64,000 nt of DNA from Halomonas sp. GFAJ-1 (lineage in GTDB: Bacteria; Pseudomonadota; Gammaproteobacteria; Pseudomonadales; Halomonadaceae): the NCBI GenBank assembly GCA_002966495.1, contig CP016490.1, positions 3,472,001-3,536,000 on the forward strand, written 5' to 3'. The notes under the pieces were generated by a model. That model was not told the DNA's origin and ran no database searches. It was given only the letters and a program-made list of their open reading frames with translations. The position numbers and the translations under genes are program-made. This document shows positions 58,019 to 64,000 of the stretch, piece by piece; positions within the stretch are counted from its first letter, which is position 1, and every line of letters starts with the position of its first letter.

Positions 58019-58597
58019 TTAGCCAAACACTGGCACACCAATAAGCAGGGTATGCAAATAGAACGCAAACAGCACGTAAGCCACAACACCAATAACCACC
58101 GTGGCGATCGTTGCGGGCGTCGAAGTAACTACAACCGCTGGCGGGTTCATACGGTCGCGCTGCTTGGCCGCTTTAAACGCCAAAATAGCCCATACCAAGA
58201 AAGCGGCAAAAAAGATGATATCGCCCAGCCGACCGTTGACCAGCAAGTGGGCAAGCGCCCAAATCTTAACCGACAGCATCATCGGGTGGCCAAGTTTCGC
58301 TTTAATAGCATTGCGCGGCACATAAGCCGCTACCAGCATAATAAAGGCAGGCAGCATGAGTAGGGCTACTGCATGGCGTAACCCCACCGGTGGAAACCAG
58401 ATATAGATGGGATCAAAACGCATTTGGCCAAAGCCATAAATAGCAATGGCAAGCCCCACCAGTGATACAGCCGAGTAGGCGAGCTTCCAGTTGGTTAGCC
58501 CTAGCTTGGCTACCTGCTGCTGGCGCCAGTTTTCCGCAAAAATACGCACAGAGTGGCTGCCCAGAAATATCAGCAGGCCTATTATCATAATGGTCAT
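58019..58597 (-). CDS. NnrU family membrane protein
   Basis: A protein of about 192 residues with six hydrophobic segments: IGLLIFLGSHSVRIFAENW at the N-terminus, KLAYSAVSLVGLAIAIYGFG, VGLRHAVALLMLPAFIMLVAAYVP, HPMMLSVKIWALAHLLVNG. HPMMLSVKIWALAHLL(V/A)NGRLGD is the NnrU hallmark. The name comes from denitrifiers, where the gene lies near nitric oxide reductase; most bacteria with it do not denitrify. GGGAG lies 10 bases before the ATG at 58597. No nitrogen-oxide gene is near. Confidence 0.9.
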   Translation of the reverse strand: MTIMIIGLLIFLGSHSVRIFAENWRQQQVAKLGLTNWKLAYSAVSLVGLAIAIYGFGQMRFDPIYIWFPPVGLRHAVALLMLPAFIMLVAAYVPRNAIKAKLGHPMMLSVKIWALAHLLVNGRLGDIIFFAAFLVWAILAFKAAKQRDRMNPPAVVVTSTPATIATVVIGVVAYVLFAFYLHTLLIGVPVFG

Positions 58598-58701
58598 GGT
58601 GTTTGCTCCCAGGTGTATGCACGTCATTAGTCGACGCAGAGAATGCCACAGTCAGGCCTAAACCACATGGGAGGGGTTCAACTTTTCGCTCGCCAAACGG
58701 C

Positions 58702-59670
58702 CTAAAACCAATTTTTACGTTTGAAAAGCCAAAACAAACTTCCCCCAATCCCCGCCATGGCGCCCAACACAAAGAAGTACCCATACTGAAAGCCCAGCTC
58801 GGGCATGTACTCAAAGTTCATGCCGTAGATACCGGCAATAAACGTCAACGGTACAAAAATGGCTGTAATCACCGTCAATACCCGCATCGTAATATTAAGC
58901 TGATGCGACGAAATCGAAATATAGCCATTCACTAAATCGCCACAGATGTCGTAATACATCTGCGTGAGGGTATAAAGGCGCTCAAAACGCTCGGCTACAT
59001 CATTGATCGCGTAGAGGGTATCATTATCATCTCGTGGCAGATGCGCGTAGTCGTAGGCGGTTAACTCCTGAGTAATACCTTTGTGATAGCTAAAAATACG
59101 ACGCAGCTTCACTAACCGTGAACGGTAGGTGGTCAGTTTGCGCATTAAAACGTCGTTACCGTTCGCCAGCAGCTCATCCTCTAAGTCGCTTAGTTCACTC
59201 TCAAATTTAAGCAAGCTATCAATGTAAAAACCTGCCGAGGTATACATCACTCTTAATGCAACACGCTCGGGAGATTGCGCTAGCAACGTGCTGCCCTGTT
59301 CGTTAAAAAACCGATCAACACTAAGCGCTTTGCCTGGGTGCAGCGTCACCAAGAAGCGTGCACCAATAAAAAAACAGACCTGCTGAGGCACAAAGTTAAG
59401 CTGTGCATCAAAGGAGGAAATACCACGGTAGATAATCAGCGTATGGTGCTCAAACTCTTCAATTTTAGGTGGGTGCCGCTCTTTTTGTGCATCTTGGATA
59501 GCCATAGGGTGGCACTCTAAACGCTCAAGTAGACTCCGCTCTCGCTGACCTGACTCTCCTTGCATATCTATCCAGATATGGCTTCCCGGGGTTGCCTGCC
59601 ACTGCTCAATTGAGTCTTCATCACCTTCATGCACAAGCCCGTCATGCGTGGTGAGCATACTGCGGATCAT
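58702..59670 (-). CDS. corA: CorA family magnesium/cobalt transporter
   Basis: A 322-residue CorA-type channel. The cytoplasmic N-terminal domain and long helix (FESELSDLEDELLANGNDVL) are followed by two C-terminal transmembrane helices, with the selectivity motif GMN in IAGIYGMNFEYMPELGF between them and a basic end (FWLFKRKNW). It should form a pentameric Mg2+ (or Co2+/Ni2+, Zn2+) channel. The GMN motif is intact. AGGGA lies before the ATG. The DGC gene is upstream on the same strand, with 24 bases between, so readthrough from it is possible. Confidence 0.93.
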   Translation of the reverse strand: MIRSMLTTHDGLVHEGDEDSIEQWQATPGSHIWIDMQGESGQRERSLLERLECHPMAIQDAQKERHPPKIEEFEHHTLIIYRGISSFDAQLNFVPQQVCFFIGARFLVTLHPGKALSVDRFFNEQGSTLLAQSPERVALRVMYTSAGFYIDSLLKFESELSDLEDELLANGNDVLMRKLTTYRSRLVKLRRIFSYHKGITQELTAYDYAHLPRDDNDTLYAINDVAERFERLYTLTQMYYDICGDLVNGYISISSHQLNITMRVLTVITAIFVPLTFIAGIYGMNFEYMPELGFQYGYFFVLGAMAGIGGSLFWLFKRKNWF

Positions 59671-59694
59671 AATCGTCCCTGAGGTGGGTGCTGA

Positions 59695-61137
59695 CTAAAT
59701 ATCGTTTGATATATCAACGGATTGGGCTAAGTGTAGCCGCCCTTTACCTGCATGTTTGGCTTCATACATAGCAACATCTGCACGCTTGAGCAGCTCTTTT
59801 GCCGTTTCGACGGCTTCCGGCATAAATAGCGCCACACCAACGCTGGTGCTAACGTTAAGCGTGACGCCAGCCACTATCAGCGGCTGCTCGATAGTACGTA
59901 TCAATTTGTTCGTAAAGGTCACCAGGGCCCCGCTGTCGACCCCTTCTAGTAACAACACAAACTCGTCACCAGCCCAGCGCGCCACAAAGTCTGTTTCGCG
60001 CACCGATTGTTGCAACCTAAGGGCAATATCCCGCAGCAGCTCATCTCCCATGGCGTGCCCGTAGCGATCGTTTACCCCTTTAAAACCATCTAAATCCATA
60101 AACAGCACGGCCAGCGGTTTACGCGTGCGGCGCACCCTTGCCATGGCTTCTGGAAGCCGCTCATCTAGCGCGCGCCGATTGGGTAACGTGGTTAACGCAT
60201 CTTCCCGGGCTTCCTGGTTGCGCAAACGCTCTAACTGCTGGCGCTCGGTGATATCATGAATGAACAAGCTGCGTCGCTCACGGCCATTCACTGCATAACT
60301 TTTTAGGCGAATTTCCACAGGAAGCCATCCGCCATCCCGCCGTTTGGCTTTTCCCATAATGGGGGATGTGGACGCGTGGGGCAGCCCTTCAGGAAACATT
60401 AGCGTGGTAATAGTGCGTGCCAGCGCCTCTTTACGCTGCCAGCCAAACATCACTTCAGCCGCATGATTCCAATCTAGAACACGGCCGATTTCATCAATAC
60501 TTAGGTAGGCGTCGTAGGCTGTTTCAATCACCAGACTAAGCTCTCGAGTGCGTTGCTCAATCTGCTGCTCAAGGCTTAAATGCAGCGCCTTTAACGCACG
60601 CTGTGAGACTTCTTTGCTTTTTTGCTCAGCAATCAGTCGTTCACGTAGCTGGATCTCTCCTGCAACAATATCGGCAAGGTCTTGCATCGCTGCTTGCTCT
60701 GTCGCACTTAAGGAGCGCGGTTTGGTGTCCATAGCGCAGAGCGAACCTAAAACGTAGCCCTGGGAGCTTTTTAGGGGCAAGCCTGCATAAAAACGCACGC
60801 CGTCTGGCATTGTCACATAAGGGTTACTGGCAAACCGCTCGTCTATAAGAGCGTCCTTCACAATCAACGGAGCTGCTTGAATCACGGTGTAAGCGCAAAA
60901 AGCGACATCCCGTGGTGTTTCCGAAATATCTAAACCGATTTTAGACTTGAACCACTGTCGATCGGCGTCCACTAGGGTAACCGTTGCGATTGGCACGTTT
61001 AATAGATGGGTCACTAACCGAGTAATCCGGTCAAATACCGGCTCATTAGCCGTATCTAGCAGTGCCAACTCATTCAGCGCTGCTAGACGGGCATCTTCAT
61101 TGAACGGTAGTGGATAGCTCATCGCTATAGAACCCAT
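59695..61137 (-). CDS. GAF-PAS-GGDEF diguanylate cyclase
   Basis: A 480-residue cytoplasmic protein. Residues about 20-165 form a GAF domain (ITRLVTHLLNVPIATVTLVDADRQWFKSKIG, then RFYAGLPLKSSQGYVLGSLCAMD), then a coiled coil, a PAS domain (YDAYLSIDEIGRVLDWNHAAEVMFGW), and GGDEF (DALTTLPNRR, DLDGFKGVNDRYGHAMGDELL, ARWAGDEFVLLLEG). AGDEF is a usual active variant, and the I-site RETD is kept, so it should make cyclic di-GMP under product control. The frame starts at 61137; the ATG at 61122 is an alternative. Neither has a strong ribosome binding site. A TPP riboswitch ends 78 bases upstream. Confidence 0.92.
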   Translation of the reverse strand: MGSIAMSYPLPFNEDARLAALNELALLDTANEPVFDRITRLVTHLLNVPIATVTLVDADRQWFKSKIGLDISETPRDVAFCAYTVIQAAPLIVKDALIDERFASNPYVTMPDGVRFYAGLPLKSSQGYVLGSLCAMDTKPRSLSATEQAAMQDLADIVAGEIQLRERLIAEQKSKEVSQRALKALHLSLEQQIEQRTRELSLVIETAYDAYLSIDEIGRVLDWNHAAEVMFGWQRKEALARTITTLMFPEGLPHASTSPIMGKAKRRDGGWLPVEIRLKSYAVNGRERRSLFIHDITERQQLERLRNQEAREDALTTLPNRRALDERLPEAMARVRRTRKPLAVLFMDLDGFKGVNDRYGHAMGDELLRDIALRLQQSVRETDFVARWAGDEFVLLLEGVDSGALVTFTNKLIRTIEQPLIVAGVTLNVSTSVGVALFMPEAVETAKELLKRADVAMYEAKHAGKGRLHLAQSVDISNDI

Positions 61138-61177
61138 TTGGGGAAAGGCAATACGACACCATAAAGCGAAACAACGT

Positions 61178-61216
61178 TCACTGCTTGGCTCTCTGGCTAC
61201 TCGTTAGGTAAGCCAT
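61178..61216 (-). CDS. Twelve-codon leader ORF behind the TPP riboswitch
   Basis: An ATG at 61216 opens 12 codons (MAYLTSSQRAKQ) and a TGA. AGGA lies 8 bases before it, inside the 3' part of the riboswitch, and the ATG overlaps the closing P1 stem. So TPP binding could block its translation. It may be a leader peptide or the remnant start of a lost thiamine gene. It is not in frame with the cyclase. No homology seen. Confidence 0.35.
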   Translation of the reverse strand: MAYLTSSQRAKQ

Positions 61217-61308
61217 GTCTCACTTCCTACGCCGGTACAATCCGGTTCAGGTTCCAGGGTCTGCCTATGACGCTCTCAGTCCTTCAATGAGGACGCCCCT
61301 GGCGACAT
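61215..61308 (-). ncRNA. TPP riboswitch (THI element)
   Basis: Read on the minus strand, the sequence has the conserved TPP aptamer parts in order: P1 strand ATGTC, GGGGCGTCC, GGACTGAGAG, ACCCTGGAACCTGA, CCGGATTGTACCGG, GTAGGAAG, and the closing P1 strand GACAT. CTGAGA and ACC(C)T-GAACCTGA-C-GG...CCGG-GTAGG are the highly conserved blocks of this class. It binds thiamine pyrophosphate and normally turns off thiamine synthesis or uptake genes. Here the next gene on its strand is a diguanylate cyclase, not a thiamine gene. The Shine-Dalgarno-like AGGA in its 3' end suggests control of translation. Confidence 0.93.
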
Positions 61309-61354
61309 ATGTATGATGGCACTATCCTCGGCTAAATCAGCGGCTTAGTAAACC

Positions 61355-61957
61355 CTAAGAAGCATCAGAAACATTGTTCCGGGGAATACGGCCTATGGCA
61401 TAAAATTCGGGGTTAGGCGGTGTGCCTGCCAAAGTGACCAGCCGATTGGACATGCTAAAGAAGGCGGCAATAGCGCCGATGTCCCAGCAGTCGTCAAGGG
61501 TGAAACCGACATTTGCTAAACGCTCTTGCCAGGCGCGCGAGAACTCGCCTAACTCAATGGAACTATACAGGGCAAAATCGAGCATCAAACGGTGACGCTC
61601 ACTCAGGTCGGCCACATGATGATTAATCGCTACGTTATCTGCAAGTAGTGGATCTTTACTATAAATACGCACTAAGGCACCGTGGGCCACCACACAATAA
61701 AGGCAGCGGTTACGAGCGCTAGTGGCCACCACAATCATCTCTTTTTCAGCTTTTGTGAGCGTATCCGATGCTCGTTCCATTAACGCATCGTGATAGGCGA
61801 AGAAAGCGCGAAACTCATCCGGCCGATGGGCAAGCATTAAGAATACATTCGGCACAAACCCTGCTTTTTCCTGCACGTTTAAAATTGCACTGCGAATATC
61901 CTCGGGCAGCTCATCGAGGGATGCTGGTACGGCAAAGCGACTTATTGAAGCAGGCAT
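61355..61957 (-). CDS. AhpD-like / carboxymuconolactone decarboxylase family peroxidase-related protein
   Basis: A 200-residue helical protein with the redox motif SARNRCLYCVVAHGALVR (CxxC then histidine three residues on), and NVFLMLAHRPDEFRAFFAYHDAL in front. This is the uncharacterised peroxidase-related branch of the AhpD/CMD family, which reduces peroxides or acts as a disulfide relay. AGGTGAG lies before the ATG. It is upstream of the TPP riboswitch and separate from it. The partner reductant is unknown. Confidence 0.9.
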   Translation of the reverse strand: MPASISRFAVPASLDELPEDIRSAILNVQEKAGFVPNVFLMLAHRPDEFRAFFAYHDALMERASDTLTKAEKEMIVVATSARNRCLYCVVAHGALVRIYSKDPLLADNVAINHHVADLSERHRLMLDFALYSSIELGEFSRAWQERLANVGFTLDDCWDIGAIAAFFSMSNRLVTLAGTPPNPEFYAIGRIPRNNVSDAS

Positions 61958-62159
61958 AGTCTCACCTTTGTTGTTATGGTTAAAAATAGGGATGGGTTGT
62001 ACAGTTAACGGAATGTAATAGGCCTAGTAATTCAGTAACAAAATACTATGCAAAGTGACTATTAATCTCAGGTTTCGCTCGCCATACTTTACGCTTACGA
62101 ACACATCATAAAAAACCGTGCACAGCGCGCATAAAACGGCTCGCTAAAAGGGAAACGCC

Positions 62160-62852
62160 ATGCAATACGCCGAAGCCAAAGAGCATACTCAGGGACGACT
62201 GCACGAGCTATTTGCTGAGCCATACCGTGCTTTTGAGAATGACGCCAATGAGCGGCAAATGCACATCCGTACGATGCTGTATGTGCTCCTAGCTCGTCCC
62301 ATGAGCCGGGGTCAGGTAACACTACGCGTTATCCATGGTTGGGAGAACGGCGGTTTTGAACCCGCTGACTTACAGCACGTGGATTACGCGCTTCACTCTT
62401 TGGACGATTTTCGCGCTGCAGTTAGCGACTTTGACCAAGCAACCCGTCAAAATGCTCCGCTACCTGCCGACGACACGGCGATTCTTGCAACACCGCTGGC
62501 TGATGCCATTGCCGGCGCTGAAGCCGACGGCAAAACCCTAGCCGCGAACATCCGCGAAACCCCAGCACGCTGGCCCGCTTTTGTTGGCGGCTTAGCCCTT
62601 TATACCCTGTTTAAAATGTATCATCGCCTCGTTTACAGCGAAGACGACAACTACCGCTGTTCCCAGCTTGAAACCCCTAACGGGCTGCGTGAAATCCACG
62701 AGTTTCACCTTGAAGAGGGAGAGTTTGCGCTACTCGTCCCTTTACGCGAAGACTTTAAAGACGCCTCCACCCTTCTAGTGCTACATGAGAGCCAGCTAGG
62801 CCCCATCGAACAGCTCTTTGAAAAAAGCCTGCCGCTGTTTGATAATTTTTAA
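62160..62852 (+). CDS. Hypothetical protein
   Basis: A 230-residue soluble protein without signal peptide or membrane segments. The middle is acidic and alanine-rich (ADDTAILATPLADAIAGAEADGKTLAANI), and the C-terminal half contains ALYTLFKMYHRLVYSEDDNYRCSQLETPNGLREIHEF. No family recognised. A GGGAAACG sequence precedes the ATG. It is convergent with mmsA, with a hairpin terminator between. The upstream 200 bases hold its promoter but no other gene. Confidence 0.75.
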   Translation: MQYAEAKEHTQGRLHELFAEPYRAFENDANERQMHIRTMLYVLLARPMSRGQVTLRVIHGWENGGFEPADLQHVDYALHSLDDFRAAVSDFDQATRQNAPLPADDTAILATPLADAIAGAEADGKTLAANIRETPARWPAFVGGLALYTLFKMYHRLVYSEDDNYRCSQLETPNGLREIHEFHLEEGEFALLVPLREDFKDASTLLVLHESQLGPIEQLFEKSLPLFDNF

Positions 62853-62878
62853 GCCAAGCGAGAACTAACCTCACGTGC

Positions 62879-62908
62879 CAACAAGCCCCGTTCAGACGGG
62901 GCTTGTTG
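62879..62908. terminator. Hairpin between convergent genes
   Basis: A perfect 12-bp stem (62879-62890 with 62897-62908, 6-nt loop) lies between the hypothetical gene and mmsA stop codons. T runs on both sides are short, but its position fits a bidirectional terminator. Confidence 0.75.
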
Positions 62909-62945
62909 CGTTTATTGCCTCTCGCGTCACTGGGTTGAGTCAGCG

Positions 62946-64000
62946 TTACAGCGAGATCGTACTATTGATACCGCTTGAGACATTTTCAGGCTCAAACCAG
63001 CGAGCGGTGACCGTTTTTGTCTGTGTCCAGAAGGCAATGGCCTGTTTACCGTTCGGCCCTAAATCTCCCAGCTTAGACCCCCGCGAGCCGGTAAAGCTGA
63101 AATAAGCTACCGGCACAGGAATGGGTACGTTAATCCCGATTTGGCCCACATCAATATCGGTCTCAAAACGCCGCGCTACCCAACCGGAGTTAGTGAAAAT
63201 CGAGGTACCGTTGCCGTTGGGGTTAGCGTTAATAAACTCAATGGCTTCATCCAGCGTTTCCACACTCACCACACAGAGTACTGGCCCAAAGATCTCTTCC
63301 CGGTAGATGGTCATATCCGCCGTCACGTCGGCAAACAGTGTTGGCCCAACGAAGTTACCTTCAGCATACCCTTCCACTGTGAAGCCACGGCCATCCACTA
63401 ACAGTTTGGCTCCCTCTTTTTCACCAGCGGCAATCAGGCGCTCTACGCGCTCTTTTGCCTGGGGCGAAACCAACGGGCCTAAATCCGCATCGCGCTGAGT
63501 GCCTGGCCCTACTTTCATATTGCGGGCACCCTCTTCAATATCCTTCACCCATTCGCGAGCTTCACCCACCAGCACAACCACGGAGTTAGCCATACAGCGC
63601 TGGCCTGCAGCACCAAAAGCTGAGCCTAACAGGCTATCAATAGCTTGGCTGCGGTTGGCATCCGGCATAACGACACAGTGGTTTTTGGCTCCCATCATGG
63701 CCTGCATGCGCTTACCTGCAGCAGCAGCACGGTTGTAGAGCAGTGAGCCTACGTGGGACGAACCGATAAATGAGAGCGCTTTGATATCCTGGTGATCGGC
63801 GATCTGGTTAGCCACATCAGGGCCGCCATGCACAACGTTCAGTACACCGGGGGGAACACCCGCCTCATGGGCAAGTTCTACCAAACGCATGGTGGAACTT
63901 GGGTCTTGTTCGGAAGGCTTTAGAACAAAGGTATTGCCGGTGGCGATTGCCAGCGGGAACATAAAACAGGGCAACATAATCGGGAAGTTGAATGCCGTAA
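62946..64000 (-). CDS. mmsA: Methylmalonate-semialdehyde dehydrogenase (5' end outside window)
   Basis: The frame is open from the right window edge, so the N-terminal part of the enzyme is missing here; about 351 C-terminal residues are present. TAFNFPIMLPCFMFPLAIATGNTFVLKPSEQDP is the coenzyme-binding part, and the catalytic cysteine is in GSAFGAAGQRCMANSVVVLVG. EEIFGPVLCVV and GTSIFTNSGWVARRF are typical of CoA-acylating methylmalonate-semialdehyde dehydrogenases, which turn methylmalonate or malonate semialdehyde into propionyl- or acetyl-CoA in valine and inositol breakdown. Other aldehyde dehydrogenases are less likely because of the FNFPIMLP and IPVPVAYFSFTG segments. Confidence 0.93.
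   Translation of the reverse strand, partial: TAFNFPIMLPCFMFPLAIATGNTFVLKPSEQDPSSTMRLVELAHEAGVPPGVLNVVHGGPDVANQIADHQDIKALSFIGSSHVGSLLYNRAAAAGKRMQAMMGAKNHCVVMPDANRSQAIDSLLGSAFGAAGQRCMANSVVVLVGEAREWVKDIEEGARNMKVGPGTQRDADLGPLVSPQAKERVERLIAAGEKEGAKLLVDGRGFTVEGYAEGNFVGPTLFADVTADMTIYREEIFGPVLCVVSVETLDEAIEFINANPNGNGTSIFTNSGWVARRFETDIDVGQIGINVPIPVPVAYFSFTGSRGSKLGDLGPNGKQAIAFWTQTKTVTARWFEPENVSSGINSTISL

Noticed and set aside
1..64000. CRISPR array, prophage or tRNA genes
   Set aside because: No regularly spaced repeats, no phage structural or integrase genes, and no tRNA-like cloverleaf with a TTCRANNC arm were seen. The GGTTCAGGTTCC at 61243-61255 belongs to the TPP riboswitch.

Overview
The window looks like a chromosomal segment of a halophilic gammaproteobacterium of the Halomonas/Vreelandella type. 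I infer this from the protein sequences (RecBCD, IlvD, PurEK, TrpBA and ArfB of gammaproteobacterial type), the recC-recB-recD gene order, the acidic proteins and the moderately high G+C. No rRNA, tRNA, CRISPR array, prophage or replication origin was seen. Genes are densely packed on both strands, and both ends cut a gene: a solute-binding protein at the left and methylmalonate-semialdehyde dehydrogenase at the right.

Left part (1-16 kb): tandem amino-acid-type periplasmic binding proteins, an isoaspartyl-dipeptidase-like amidohydrolase that lacks a metal-binding histidine, a TraX-like membrane protein, a PAS-GGDEF diguanylate cyclase, purEK, a small HTH protein, a tetrathionate reductase operon (ttrBCA) behind a near-perfect FNR/Anr box, a chromate transporter and ilvD.

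Middle (16-34.7 kb): recC, recB and recD, with a MntA/HepT (nucleotidyltransferase/HEPN) toxin-antitoxin pair between recC and recB, coupled by ATGA stop-start overlaps. Past recD comes a visibly AT-richer stretch with an EEP-family nuclease, an Mrr-type restriction enzyme and a small antitoxin that looks like a HigA-type N-terminus joined to a YefM-type C-terminus. A PhnA-like protein, a flavin-binding protein, a zinc peptidase, a frameshifted DapA-family protein, a RelBE pair and trpBA with a divergent TrpI-like LysR regulator follow.

Right part (34.8-64 kb): a glutathione transferase, a membrane-anchored sugar dehydrogenase, a secreted glycerophosphodiesterase, and a four-gene unit (PstS-like periplasmic protein, outer-membrane barrel, GGDEF-EAL protein, FeeM/autoinducer-synthase-like acyltransferase) that reads as a sensory and signalling operon. 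Then come redox enzymes with an AraC regulator, a TnpB-only IS200/IS605-type element lying between a periplasmic-binding N-terminal stub and a chemotaxis-receptor C-terminal stub, arfB, a proline-racemase-family protein with both catalytic cysteines replaced, a reductase, nnrU, corA, and a GAF-PAS-GGDEF cyclase sitting directly downstream of a TPP riboswitch with no thiamine gene beside it.

The observations I would follow first are the MntA/HepT pair built into the recCBD operon, the TPP riboswitch upstream of a diguanylate cyclase, the chimeric antitoxin, and the periplasmic protein/porin/c-di-GMP/acyltransferase operon.
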